A stretch of 33,106 bases of DNA, from positions 50,689 through 83,794 of the forward strand of contig NZ_CDCA01000005.1 in NCBI RefSeq assembly GCF_000820185.1, given 5' to 3'. Position numbers and translations under genes: made by a program. The notes beneath the pieces were generated by a model. The model was given only the letters and a program-made list of their open reading frames with translations. It had not been told where the DNA came from and searched no databases. Every line of letters begins with the position of its first letter. Position 1 is the stretch's first letter. Source of the stretch: Aeromonas tecta (GTDB taxonomy: Bacteria > Pseudomonadota > Gammaproteobacteria > Enterobacterales > Aeromonadaceae). Shown here piece after piece: positions 1 through 8,010 of this stretch.

Positions 1-1317
1 CCCGCCGACATGCCCGCCTGTCTCATCGACAGACCGGGCTTTCGGCTCTGGCACCTGCACGAGCACCTGTTTGGGGTGCCCAAGGGCAACCTCTATATCT
101 CCATCGACAGCGAGCACGCGGTCAGAAGCCCGCGCCACATCGCCATGGCCAGGCTCGCGGTGGAGCTGCTCACGGATCACCTCAATGCCCTCACCTACCC
201 GGCGGAGCTGGCGGGCCTCGGCTACCAGATCTATGCCCACCAGGGGGGCTTCACCATCAATCTGAGCGGCTTTGCCGACAAGCAACCGCTGCTGCTCGAC
301 ATGATCCTCGGCAACCGCACCCTGGGTTATCCGGATCCCGCTCGCTTTAGCGAAATCAAGGAGCAGCTTATCCGCAACTGGGAGAACCAGTCCAAGACGC
401 GGCCCATCTCCCAGCTGTTCAACCAGCTCACCAGCCTGTTGCAGCCAAACAACCCGCCGTTCGAGCAGTTGCTGCGCCACCTGCGCACCATTTCACTCGA
501 CGAGATGCCGGCATTCGTCGCCCAGCTGTTTGCCGAAGTGCACGTGGAGACCCTGATCCACGGCGATTGGGATGCAAGCGAAGCGCTCGAACTGGCTGCC
601 ATGCTGGAGCATCATCTCGGTGCCAACAGCCGGCCCAGTGCCGAAACCCGCCGCCCCCTCATCTCCATTCAAGACAGAGGCACCCTCATTCGAGAGCAGG
701 GCTGCGAGCATGAAGATTCGGCGCTGCTGGTCTACTACCAGTCCCGCACCACCCGGGCGCGGGATCTCGCCTGCTTCACCCTGGCCAACCACATCATGTC
801 GTCCACCTTCTTCCACGAGCTGCGCACCCGTCAGCAACTCGGCTACGTGGTGGGCGCCGGCAACCTGCCCCTCAACCGCCACCCCGGCCTCATCTTCTAT
901 ATCCAGTCGCCGGTGGCGGGGCCGCAGATCTTGCTGGATGCGGTGGAGGAGTTTATCGATCTCTTCCCGCTGGCCATGCTGGAGCTCACCGAGCAGCAGT
1001 GGCAGGACAGCAAGAGCGGGCTGCAGGCCCAGCTCAGCGAGCGGGATGCCAATCTGCGTAGCCGCGGCCAACGGCTCTGGGTCAGCATTGGCAACAAGGA
1101 TCTGGGCTTTGATCAGCGTGAGCGGGTCTGTGAGGAGGTCGGCATGCTGACCCGCGCCGATCTGGTGCGCTTCATTACCCAGTTGCGCTCACGCACCTCG
1201 GACCGATTGATCCTGTGCAGCTATGGCCTTGGCCACGAGCATGACGAGCGGATCACCGGCCAGTTTATCGACGATCCCAAGGCATTTCGGCTCAATGCCA
1301 GTACCTTCGACGCCTGA
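1..1317 (+). CDS. Insulinase-family (M16) zinc protease, C-terminal part, 5' end outside window
   Basis: The reading frame is open from the first base and ends with TGA at 1315-1317, so only about 438 C-terminal residues are present; the ATG at position 10 is internal, not a start. The visible part matches the third and fourth domains of pitrilysin/insulysin (M16A) enzymes, which degrade peptides. The clearest signature is ELRTRQQLGY near nucleotides 820-846, equivalent to the conserved Arg and Tyr (seven residues apart) that contact substrate in human insulin-degrading enzyme. The HxxEH zinc motif would lie in the missing N-terminal half. A segment such as GLGYQIYAHQGGFTINLSG (nt ~220-270) is typical of the family's third domain. 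Gammaproteobacterial homologues may be periplasmic, but export cannot be judged here. No U-rich terminator follows on this strand. Family call is firm; the exact orthologue (ptrA or another M16) is not settled. Confidence 0.9.
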   Translation, partial: PADMPACLIDRPGFRLWHLHEHLFGVPKGNLYISIDSEHAVRSPRHIAMARLAVELLTDHLNALTYPAELAGLGYQIYAHQGGFTINLSGFADKQPLLLDMILGNRTLGYPDPARFSEIKEQLIRNWENQSKTRPISQLFNQLTSLLQPNNPPFEQLLRHLRTISLDEMPAFVAQLFAEVHVETLIHGDWDASEALELAAMLEHHLGANSRPSAETRRPLISIQDRGTLIREQGCEHEDSALLVYYQSRTTRARDLACFTLANHIMSSTFFHELRTRQQLGYVVGAGNLPLNRHPGLIFYIQSPVAGPQILLDAVEEFIDLFPLAMLELTEQQWQDSKSGLQAQLSERDANLRSRGQRLWVSIGNKDLGFDQRERVCEEVGMLTRADLVRFITQLRSRTSDRLILCSYGLGHEHDERITGQFIDDPKAFRLNASTFDA

Positions 1318-1620
1318 CACCCCTCGCAGCAGCAGATAATGGACAATAAAAAGCCGACCCTTGGGTCGGCTGGAAAAACCATAAACAATTGCGACTGACA
1401 GCCGCCAAAAGTGAACATGAGCGTGAAAATCAGACACTGAGTCGATGACAGGCCGAGTGATTTAAACCAGAGCACACCGGCCGGGACCAACAGTGATTGA
1501 GAAACAGGATCATCTTAGACAGGGCCTTGGCTCATCACGTTGATCTATGTCAAAGGAGGTAAAAAGAGTCTCACGCTCGTCACCTTTTCATCTCACCTGC
1601 ACTCAGGGTCGATGCGCCGC
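1318..1620. other. Intergenic region between M16 protease and tpm
   Basis: About 300 bases without a credible gene. It holds the leftward terminator at 1345-1371 and an FNR/ANR-like dyad TTGAT-CTAT-GTCAA at 1540-1553, followed at once by an anti-16S-like AAAGGAGG with no start codon at usable distance. Short open frames here have no recognisable protein character. Confidence 0.6.
1345..1371 (-). terminator. Rho-independent terminator reading leftward
   Basis: Perfect inverted repeat AGCCGACCC-TT-GGGTCGGCT at 1352-1371. On the minus strand it is followed by TTTTTATTG, so it is a proper intrinsic terminator for leftward transcription and the likely end of the tpm transcript, leaving tpm with an unusually long 3' tail of about 250 nt. 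On the plus strand no T-run follows, so it would only weakly end the M16 protease mRNA. Confidence 0.75.
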
Positions 1621-2268
1621 TCAGGCGCGGCGCGTCAGCCGGTAGGCCACCTCATCGAAGTAGGAGAGCTGACCGGATTGCACCCTGGGGTGATCCAACT
1701 CTGCCGCCCTGCCCAACACTTCCACGCTAAAATCGCGCTCGAACAGGTGGCGTACCTCCATCTCCCCCACCGAGAACGGCGGTTGCTTCTGCTGCTCCGG
1801 CTGATACTCCAGGGTCACCAGCAGGATCTGCCCCTCTGGCGCCATCAGCCGGCTCATCAGCTCCGCATACTGGCGGCGCATGGCGGTCGGCAACGCGATC
1901 AGCGCCGCCCTGTCATAGGCCAGCCGGTACTCGCGACCCAGCGCGGGGGCCGCGAAAAAATCCCCCTGATGGATGCGCAGACTCTCATGCTGATGGCAGC
2001 GATAAGGGCCGACTTCGGTCACCGTCTCGGTCAGCTGGTTTTCACTGAAAAACTGCTCGATGGCGAGCTCGGAGAGCTCGAAGCCATCGACGGGATGACC
2101 CTGACCGCTCAGCCAGAGCATGTCGCTGGACTTGCCGCACAGGGGCACCAGCACGGGATCGTCCCCTCGCCCGGCTGACCAGCCGACCGGCAGCCAGGGG
2201 TTAACGTCCGCCTGATGGAAGCCTATCCGGTTCTCTTCCCACTTCTGATGCCAAAACGCCGCTTCCAT
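1621..2268 (-). CDS. tpm: Thiopurine S-methyltransferase (Tpm)
   Basis: A 215-residue cytosolic SAM-dependent methyltransferase of the TPMT family. Bacterial members methylate thiopurines and selenium/tellurium species and have been linked to tellurite or selenite resistance. It opens with AFWHQKWEENRIGFHQ, the typical bacterial TPMT start, followed by the SAM-binding stretch VLVPLCGKS (residues 39-47) and the acidic end of the second strand, FELSELA (63-69). Length fits the family (about 215-220). It is transcribed leftward as a single gene, with the terminator at 1345-1371 some 250 nt past its stop. The start codon at 2268 is the natural family N-terminus. The upstream gap (2269-2473) is AT-rich around 2375-2410, where the promoter probably lies. 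Identification is firm. Confidence 0.95.
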   Translation of the reverse strand: MEAAFWHQKWEENRIGFHQADVNPWLPVGWSAGRGDDPVLVPLCGKSSDMLWLSGQGHPVDGFELSELAIEQFFSENQLTETVTEVGPYRCHQHESLRIHQGDFFAAPALGREYRLAYDRAALIALPTAMRRQYAELMSRLMAPEGQILLVTLEYQPEQQKQPPFSVGEMEVRHLFERDFSVEVLGRAAELDHPRVQSGQLSYFDEVAYRLTRRA

Positions 2269-2473
2269 CCTGTCCCTCTCGTCATCTGCAATGATGCATC
2301 AATATCACAACTTCACCGGGGCGGTGCAAGCCTTGTCGACCCTGGCCTTCCCATTACGCAAGGCCATCGCCAGCAGCATAAAATTTGCACTAAATTCACT
2401 TTTACAGGTGTATTTGGCTACGCATCAATCACCTTGCAACGCTTTATCTACAGGGATCACCACCCGCAGCCGT

Positions 2474-3820
2474 TTATGCCATGAGTGGCGCCATCTCGGC
2501 CCTCAACAGCGGCTGGATCTGACCAAGTCGGGCATCGATCTCGGCAAAGCTGGGCCGCAGGGCCGCCTCCGGGCGCTGGCATTCGTTAGCCAGTCGATGA
2601 AGCGCCTCGCACCGGGCCGCTGTCGCCGGGCACAGCGCCAACAGCTCTTCGAGCAGGCAACCGAAGGCGCGCACCTCCAACCGCTCCAACCCGGCGGCCA
2701 GCACGGCGTCTGCCAGCGGATAACAGGAGGCGGCGCCAAAGTCCCCGAGCAGCACAGCCCCCTCCCCGTCATGAAGCAGGTTATGGCCGTAGAGATCCCC
2801 GTGCATCACCCCCAACCGGTGCAGATGGGCAGCGGCGGAGGCGACCTGGCTCGCCATGGCAAGCGCGGCCGGCAGCGAGAGTGCGAGCCCTACGGGGTAG
2901 ATATCCCGGGTGCAGGAATCGAGGCTCGGCGGTCCCGCCAGGTTCTGCATGTGAGGGCTGACCAGCGTCATCCCGAGTGCCGGAAGCCCCGAGGGGTGAT
3001 CGCCCACCCGTCCCATCACCCCGATGAGCGCAGGGTGGCGACCCGCAGCCATGGCAGCCTTCATCTCCGCCGCCGGCAGGCCGTCACTGGTCACGGCTCC
3101 CTTGAACAGCTTGAGGGCCAGCTCCACTGGCTGGCCCGCAGACGGATGCCACATGGCACGGTGAATGGCGCCAGATGCCCCCTGCCCCAGCAAGGCGCCC
3201 ACCTCGAGCTCCTGCCAGGGAATATCGGCGACCGGGGTTGCCCTCTTCGGCTCCCAGCCCTCGGCGAAGGGATTGCCCGAATAGGCAAGCCAGGCGAGGC
3301 GCGGCAAGGAGAGCAGCCAGGCGGGAAATTCCGTTATCCGGTTCGCCGCGATGCGCAGCAGCTCGAGGCGCTGGCAATGGGCCAGGCTCGCAGGCAATTC
3401 TGTCAAGCGGTTACCCGCCAGCATCAGCTTTTGAAGGGAAGTGCACTGACCCAATTCGTCCGGCAGGCGCTCGACGGCGTTGTCGGTCAGGATCAACCAG
3501 CGCAACCTGGCGGGCAGCGCTTTGGGAGATACCACAGCGATCCGGTTGGCCTTAAAGCCCACCATGGTGAGCGCCGGGCAACGTCCCAACACCTCGGGCA
3601 GTTCGGTGAAGCGATTCTCGGAGCAGAAGATGATGCGCAGCTTCTGGCACTCGGCCAGCTCGTCCGGCAGCGAGCTTAACTGGTTGCCGGTGAGATCCAG
3701 CACCTCCAGCGTCTCTTTCAGAATCAGGATCTCGGGCGGGAAGCTCGTCAGATTTTCAGAGAGCTTCAAGTGGCGGGCGCCGTTCAACTCACCAGCGCGC
3801 AGCTGTTCCAGGGTATGCAT
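2474..3820 (-). CDS. Soluble leucine-rich-repeat protein kinase
   Basis: A 448-residue protein with two parts. Residues ~14-185 are about seven leucine-rich repeats of the LxxLxLxxNxLxxLPxxL type. Residues ~203-440 are a compact eukaryotic-like kinase: glycine loop LGQGASG (211-217), Lys237 in ALKLF, probable alpha-C Glu252, catalytic HGDLYGHN (His340, Asp342, Asn347) and the metal-binding DFG at 360-362. All core catalytic residues are present, so activity is plausible. The C-lobe is short. No signal peptide or membrane segment is visible, so both halves should be cytoplasmic, unlike plant LRR receptor kinases. Annotated bacterial relatives exist as LRR-containing protein kinases, but I know of no established substrate. 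It is monocistronic, leftward, divergent from the collagenase gene, and separated from tpm by about 200 nt. Kinase identity is confident; biological role is unknown. Confidence 0.88.
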   Translation of the reverse strand: MHTLEQLRAGELNGARHLKLSENLTSFPPEILILKETLEVLDLTGNQLSSLPDELAECQKLRIIFCSENRFTELPEVLGRCPALTMVGFKANRIAVVSPKALPARLRWLILTDNAVERLPDELGQCTSLQKLMLAGNRLTELPASLAHCQRLELLRIAANRITEFPAWLLSLPRLAWLAYSGNPFAEGWEPKRATPVADIPWQELEVGALLGQGASGAIHRAMWHPSAGQPVELALKLFKGAVTSDGLPAAEMKAAMAAGRHPALIGVMGRVGDHPSGLPALGMTLVSPHMQNLAGPPSLDSCTRDIYPVGLALSLPAALAMASQVASAAAHLHRLGVMHGDLYGHNLLHDGEGAVLLGDFGAASCYPLADAVLAAGLERLEVRAFGCLLEELLALCPATAARCEALHRLANECQRPEAALRPSFAEIDARLGQIQPLLRAEMAPLMA

Positions 3821-4152
3821 AACCGTTTCTCAATCTTGGTGGCCCTGCTTAGCGACACTAAAGCAGACCATTTGGCACAGCCGGACATCCGTCCGACGGT
3901 TATTAAAGGAGGGGCATTATAAAGAACTGGCGCCAGAGTTCGCCTGTTTTGTTGCAGATGGCCGCCACACACCAGATGGCGAAGGCATGCCCGGGCGAAG
4001 CGTTTTTGGCAAATAGCGCCGTCAAGACGCAGGGATATGCCAATACGGGCGGGGGGACTCTCTGCCACATTAGATGTCCCGGACCGGCGCAGGGAGGCGC
4101 CAGCAGCGTGACTACACCGGCACGGGCATCTACCCCAACCATGGAGAGTCCT
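3821..4152. promoter_or_regulatory. Divergent control region, LRR-kinase / collagenase
   Basis: About 330 nt between two divergent start codons. It contains the TATAAT above and, at 4143-4148, a GGAGAG ribosome-binding site placed six bases before the preferred collagenase ATG at 4153. The frame of collagenase stays open upstream to 3949, but that stretch has no signal-peptide or domain character. I recognise no specific regulator site. Confidence 0.45.
3916..3921 (-). promoter_or_regulatory. Candidate -10 element for the LRR-kinase gene
   Basis: The minus strand carries a perfect TATAAT about 95 nt before the kinase start, in the context TTTATAATGCCCC. No good -35 hexamer sits 16-18 nt upstream; a 10-bp palindrome CTGGCGCCAG occupies the spacer. 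Inference from consensus only. Confidence 0.4.
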
Positions 4153-6408
4153 ATGCTTGCACTGAAACCCCTGGCATGTCTGTTGTTGGCTGGCTGGGCC
4201 ACCGCCCAGGCCGCCACCGAGGCCCCCGTCTCCCTGCCCTCGCCCGCCATGGTGCCGGCAGATCTGGCCGGCGCCGAGCACGGCCAGTCCCTCGCAACCC
4301 TGCCGGCGCCGCGGCTACACCGCCTGCTGCCGCCGCCCGCCGCCCCCGAGCTGGCGCAAGATCCCCACGCCCAGCGCGACCGGGAGCCCGACTGGCGCGC
4401 CCAGGCCCAGAGCCTGCTGGCCGAGGGGGGGGATTGTCGCGATCCGGCCGGCTTCCTCGACAAATCCGGTGCTGTACTGGCCGACTACCTGGAGGGCCTG
4501 CCCGAGGTGCCGTGCACCTATGGCCTCTTCTCTCTCACGGCAAACGACGGCGCCCGCATCTATGACACCGCCAACCTGCTGGCGGTGGCCGAACGGTTGC
4601 AAGCGCGCGCCGCCGACTATCAGGGCAGCGGCCGTGGCCTCGCCAATCTGGTGCTCTATCTGCGCGCCGGCTACTACAATGCCATCGCCCGCGATCTCTA
4701 TCCGGAGCCAGCGCTCACGGTGCGCGACGCGATCCGGGTCGGCCTCGATCGGCTGCTAGACAACCCGGCCCTGTTCATCCCCAATCCGGACGCGGGCAGC
4801 ACGATCGGAGAGAGCTTCACCCTGATGACCAATCTCCAGGATGAGGCCTATTATCTGCCGCGCCTCAAGCCCCTCATCGCCCGCTTCACCAATCGAGACG
4901 GACAGCCGAATGCCGCCGATGCCCTCAAGCGCTGGGAGGTGGGGTCGGGTTACACCGGCCTGCTGACCGTCCTGTTCATGTCCCACTACCGCGCTGAGGG
5001 GCGTGCCCTGGCCGAGCAAGACGGCAGCTACGCCGAGGCCCTGTTCGCCTTCGTGCAGGGCAACCAGGCCGCCCTGCTCGGCACCAGTTACGCCTACCAG
5101 CTCACCGACAGCCTGAACGAGGCCCTGCGCTACATGCAGTATCCGGCCCACTTCGCCACGTCGCGGACCAGGATCGAGCAGATCCTGGCAAAGAGCAGTC
5201 TGGATGGTCCCGGCGCCGATCTCTGGCTCGCGGCCGCCAGTGCCGTGAAATACTATGACAATGCCCGCTGCGCCGAGTACGGCACCTGTGACTTCGAGCA
5301 GCAGCTGGCCGACGTCGTGCTGCCGATCCGCCACGAGTGCGGGTCGACCCTGCGCATCCGAGCCCAGGATATGACAGAGCAGCAACTGACCGAGAGCTGC
5401 GCAGCCTTGGCCAACGAGGAGCAATACTTCCACCGCATGCTGAAGAGCCAGAACCGGCCACTGCCGGGCGACGTCAACGACGCGCTGGAGGTGGTGGTGT
5501 TCGACGACTACGCCAACTACAGCCGCTACGCTGGCCTCATCTACGGCATCGCCACCGACAACGGCGGCATGTATCTGGAAGGGGATCCCGACCAACCCGG
5601 CAACCAGGCGCGTTTCATCGCCCACGAGGCTTCCTGGCTGCGCCCCAGGTTCTCGGTGTGGAATCTGGAGCACGAGTATGTGCACTATCTGGATGGCCGT
5701 TTCAACATGGCCGGCGACTTCGCCCGTGCCATCAGCCAGCCCACCATCTGGTGGATAGAAGGTCTGGCCGAGTATCTGTCCCTTGGCAACGACAACGCCA
5801 AGGCGATCGAGGCGGCCCAGGCAGGCACCTATCCCCTGTCGACCATCTTCGGCAACACCTATGACATGAGCGATTATGGAGCCCGCGCCTACCGCTGGGG
5901 CTATATGGCGGTGCGCTACATGTTCGAACACCACAAGGATAGGGTGGACGAGACCGTGACCCAATTTCGCGCCGACGACTATGACGGCTACTGGTCGACC
6001 ATGCAGGGGCTGACCTATGACGACGACTTCGCCGCCTGGGTGCAGACGGCCACCACGGCCGGCCAGCCGCCCGAGCCGGACTGCGGCTCTCCCGACGATC
6101 AGGCCATCGACGCGACCTGTGCCCGCACCGGTATCGCGTCGGACGACATCCGCTACTTCTACGTCTTCGTGCCCCAGGGGACGACGCTGCTGACGGTGCA
6201 GACCCGAGGTGGCAGTGGCGACGCCAACCTCTATGTCATGCACCAGGGCTGGCCGAACCGGGACAGCTACGATCAGGGCTCGGCCAATGGCGGTAACGAC
6301 GAGACCGTCACCATCCAGGCCCCCGAGGGCGGCACCTACTACCACATAGCGGTGGACGCCAGTGCACCCTACCGGGATCTGAGCCTCAGTGTGGGGTTGG
6401 CTCAATAG
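4153..6408 (+). CDS. Secreted collagenase, peptidase family M9
   Basis: A 751-residue extracellular zinc metalloprotease. The ATG at 4153 is preferred over 4141 or any upstream codon because GGAGAG precedes it and it gives a clean signal peptide, MLALKPLACLLLAGWATAQA, cleaved after Ala20. An M9 N-terminal activator domain (roughly 75-400) precedes the gluzincin catalytic domain: HEYVH at 507-511 supplies two zinc ligands and the catalytic Glu508, and Glu536 in WWIEGLAEY matches the third ligand of clostridial collagenases. Residues ~663-751 form a bacterial pre-peptidase C-terminal (PPC) domain, common in secreted proteases and often removed on maturation. Length and layout match Vibrio/Aeromonas collagenases, which degrade collagen and gelatin. 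It stands alone, divergent from the LRR-kinase gene and converging on the AraC-type regulator. Confidence in family and activity is high. Confidence 0.95.
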   Translation: MLALKPLACLLLAGWATAQAATEAPVSLPSPAMVPADLAGAEHGQSLATLPAPRLHRLLPPPAAPELAQDPHAQRDREPDWRAQAQSLLAEGGDCRDPAGFLDKSGAVLADYLEGLPEVPCTYGLFSLTANDGARIYDTANLLAVAERLQARAADYQGSGRGLANLVLYLRAGYYNAIARDLYPEPALTVRDAIRVGLDRLLDNPALFIPNPDAGSTIGESFTLMTNLQDEAYYLPRLKPLIARFTNRDGQPNAADALKRWEVGSGYTGLLTVLFMSHYRAEGRALAEQDGSYAEALFAFVQGNQAALLGTSYAYQLTDSLNEALRYMQYPAHFATSRTRIEQILAKSSLDGPGADLWLAAASAVKYYDNARCAEYGTCDFEQQLADVVLPIRHECGSTLRIRAQDMTEQQLTESCAALANEEQYFHRMLKSQNRPLPGDVNDALEVVVFDDYANYSRYAGLIYGIATDNGGMYLEGDPDQPGNQARFIAHEASWLRPRFSVWNLEHEYVHYLDGRFNMAGDFARAISQPTIWWIEGLAEYLSLGNDNAKAIEAAQAGTYPLSTIFGNTYDMSDYGARAYRWGYMAVRYMFEHHKDRVDETVTQFRADDYDGYWSTMQGLTYDDDFAAWVQTATTAGQPPEPDCGSPDDQAIDATCARTGIASDDIRYFYVFVPQGTTLLTVQTRGGSGDANLYVMHQGWPNRDSYDQGSANGGNDETVTIQAPEGGTYYHIAVDASAPYRDLSLSVGLAQ

Positions 6409-6438
6409 GTGGGTACGACGCGCCGCACCGGCGGCGCG

Positions 6439-7248
6439 TCAATTCCCCCGGCGCAGCAACTGCCGGTACTGGCGTGGAGACAGGCCTGTCAGGGCTCGAA
6501 ACTGCCGCGACAGGGCGCTCTGATCGCAAAAACCGCACCGCAATGCGATATCAGCGATGGCCATATCGCTGCCCTTTAGCCAGTTGATCGCGATGTCGAT
6601 GCGCGTCTTGGTGATGAACTGGCCGGCTGAGAGCTGGAAGATCCGCCTCATGCGCCGCTCAAACTGGGCGACTGATACCCCGGCCCGTCGTGCCAGCGAT
6701 TCAATGCGCAAGGGGGCGGAATAATGGGTGAGGATATGATCGACCGCCTCGACGAAGCGATCGTCGATGAAGCCGGTCCGGCTCGGCTCGTGCAGATCAC
6801 GTGACATGCATACCAGGCCTACAATGGCGCCACCGCCATCGCGCAGCGGCTCCTTGTTGGTCAGGCACCAGCCGGGGCTGCGATCGTTAAACAGGGTCAG
6901 ATCGAGATTGTCCACTACGGGCTCACCGGAGCCAAACAGACGATCATCCTGAGCCTGGTAGCGCGCTGCCATGTGGGGCGGGAAGATCTCGTGGGCCGTC
7001 TTGCCGATGGCGTCATGCCGGCTCGCCAGGCCACAGCGCTCAGTACAGGCCTCGCTGATGCTCACATAGCGGCCGGCCCTGTCCTTGATGGAGAAGACAA
7101 TGTCCGGGGCCCGATCGAACAGGGTCTCGAGGCACCGCGCGTCGGGCAGCGCCCGAAAGAACTGCTGCCGCCAGGTATCCAGATCGACGCGCAGATGCAC
7201 CGGACGGGGGGGTTGGGGGGGCGCGAGGGCGCAGGGAGTCTCTCTCAT
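6439..7248 (-). CDS. PAS-domain AraC-family transcriptional regulator
   Basis: A 269-residue regulator with an N-terminal PAS domain (~30-145; FDRAPDIVFSIKDRAGRYVSIS is a typical PAS entry) and a C-terminal AraC/XylS double helix-turn-helix (~160-265), including IADIALRCGFCDQSALSRQF and the closing GLSPRQYRQ motif. PAS domains bind small ligands or cofactors, so it probably activates or represses genes in response to a metabolite or redox signal. The frame is open to 7311, but AGGAG on the minus strand lies seven bases from the ATG at 7248 (four from the ATG at 7251), so the shorter start is chosen. It converges on the collagenase gene, whose stop is 30 nt away. No target site is recognisable. 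Whether it controls collagenase or the cystatin-like gene is only a guess from proximity. Confidence 0.85.
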   Translation of the reverse strand: MRETPCALAPPQPPRPVHLRVDLDTWRQQFFRALPDARCLETLFDRAPDIVFSIKDRAGRYVSISEACTERCGLASRHDAIGKTAHEIFPPHMAARYQAQDDRLFGSGEPVVDNLDLTLFNDRSPGWCLTNKEPLRDGGGAIVGLVCMSRDLHEPSRTGFIDDRFVEAVDHILTHYSAPLRIESLARRAGVSVAQFERRMRRIFQLSAGQFITKTRIDIAINWLKGSDMAIADIALRCGFCDQSALSRQFRALTGLSPRQYRQLLRRGN

Positions 7249-7318
7249 CATCCATCTCCTTGTTTGTGTATCCATACGAAGCGCAACAGCTAGTGGAGCC
7301 GCCTCCAGCATTCGATTT

Positions 7319-7350
7319 AAAAAAGAAAAGACGCCGCTCGGCGTCTTTCT
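7319..7350. terminator. Bidirectional intrinsic terminator after the cystatin-like gene
   Basis: Stem AAGACGCC/GGCGTCTT at 7328-7335 and 7340-7347 with loop GCTC. The minus strand ends in TTTTCTTTTTT and the plus strand in TTTCTTATT, so it can act both ways. It lies about 70 nt past the cystatin-like stop and shares its left 17 bp with the terminator behind guaA. Confidence 0.8.
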
Positions 7351-7418
7351 TATTGGTCAGGTTTGGAGTTAACCGATCGGTGACTTCACGCCCCTCCCCG
7401 ACTTTTCCCACTACCGGG

Positions 7419-7691
7419 TCAGATAGGGGTGATGGAAGTGATATGGGATGAACCATCCAGCGACTGGAAGATCTGCACCACGGCTTCCCCATGGATCGGG
7501 TTCGGCAGCGGCACCGTGCTCTTGCATTTGAAGCGGTAATTGGTGCCGGCCACCACCTGGGTGGAAACTTCGAAGGGCTTATACTGCACCCCCACAAATC
7601 CTTTCAGCGCTGCATCGAATACCGCCTGATCTTTTGCGGTCAACTTGTGATATGCCGTCCATCCGCCAACAAGCACTGCTTGTTCTGACAT
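7419..7691 (-). CDS. Small stefin/cystatin-like protein
   Basis: A 90-residue protein with no signal peptide. Its core VQYKPFEVSTQVVAGTNY (residues ~35-52) contains QVVAG at 45-49, the inhibitory first hairpin loop of family 1 and 2 cystatins, in the QVVAGTNY context known from human stefins. Two further cystatin hallmarks are suggested: an N-terminal Gly-Gly (9-10) and a proline-containing turn before the last strands, then VVQIFQSLDG, resembling the stefin segment LKVFKSLPG. Cystatins are tight reversible inhibitors of papain-like cysteine proteases (C1). The start is well supported by GGAGGG six bases before ATG. It is monocistronic with its own terminator. The collagenase nearby is a metalloprotease and so not an expected target. 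The fold call is strong by motif; inhibitory function in this organism is inferred. Confidence 0.8.
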   Translation of the reverse strand: MSEQAVLVGGWTAYHKLTAKDQAVFDAALKGFVGVQYKPFEVSTQVVAGTNYRFKCKSTVPLPNPIHGEAVVQIFQSLDGSSHITSITPI

Positions 7692-8010
7692 AACAAACCC
7701 TCCGTGATTACTTGCCCTACTCGTATGGCTGTTCGGGATCCGCCCCGTTGATTCAAGTGGTTTCCGGACTCCACCGGAGGAGATGCCGAACGCTCGGCGT
7801 TATGGCCTGCGTCAGCCGCTGGTGTGAACGCTGGCTGACACCACACTCCCCTCTTGCCACGACCGGTGCCTCACAGCATCGGTCTCAATTGGCATGAATG
7901 AGCCTAGTTCTGATAACAAACAAATCAATAAGATGCCCACTGTCAGAAATGACAGTGGCAAGTCGGCGCAAGAGGTACTCAAGAAAAGCAGATTGAGACG
8001 CAAACGATTG
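7692..8010. other. Gap between cystatin-like gene and guaA terminator, rich in inverted repeats
   Basis: About 320 nt with no credible gene. It must hold the cystatin-like promoter (minus strand). It contains GTCAGCC...GGCTGAC (7811-7817 and 7833-7839), TCCGG...CCGGA near 7764-7781, and a 9-bp stem CCACTGTCA-GAAA-TGACAGTGG at 7937-7958 with a GAAA loop. The last is not followed by a T-run on either strand, so it is more likely an operator or RNA structure than a terminator. Confidence 0.45.

Noticed and set aside
1540..2178. A plus-strand frame starting TTG just at the FNR-like box
   Set aside because: It runs antisense through tpm, the start is inside the dyad, and the protein resembles no family.
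2389..2406. TyrR-like box upstream of tpm (TGTAAA-N6-TTTAGT on the minus strand)
   Set aside because: The essential C of the second half-site is replaced, and tpm is not an aromatic amino acid gene.
2291..3679. A 462-codon plus-strand frame opposite the LRR-kinase gene
   Set aside because: The minus strand encodes clear LRR and kinase motifs; the plus frame is compositional.
4756..6405. A 549-codon open frame opposite the collagenase gene
   Set aside because: Antisense to the catalytic domain with HEYVH; low-complexity Val/Gly/His composition.
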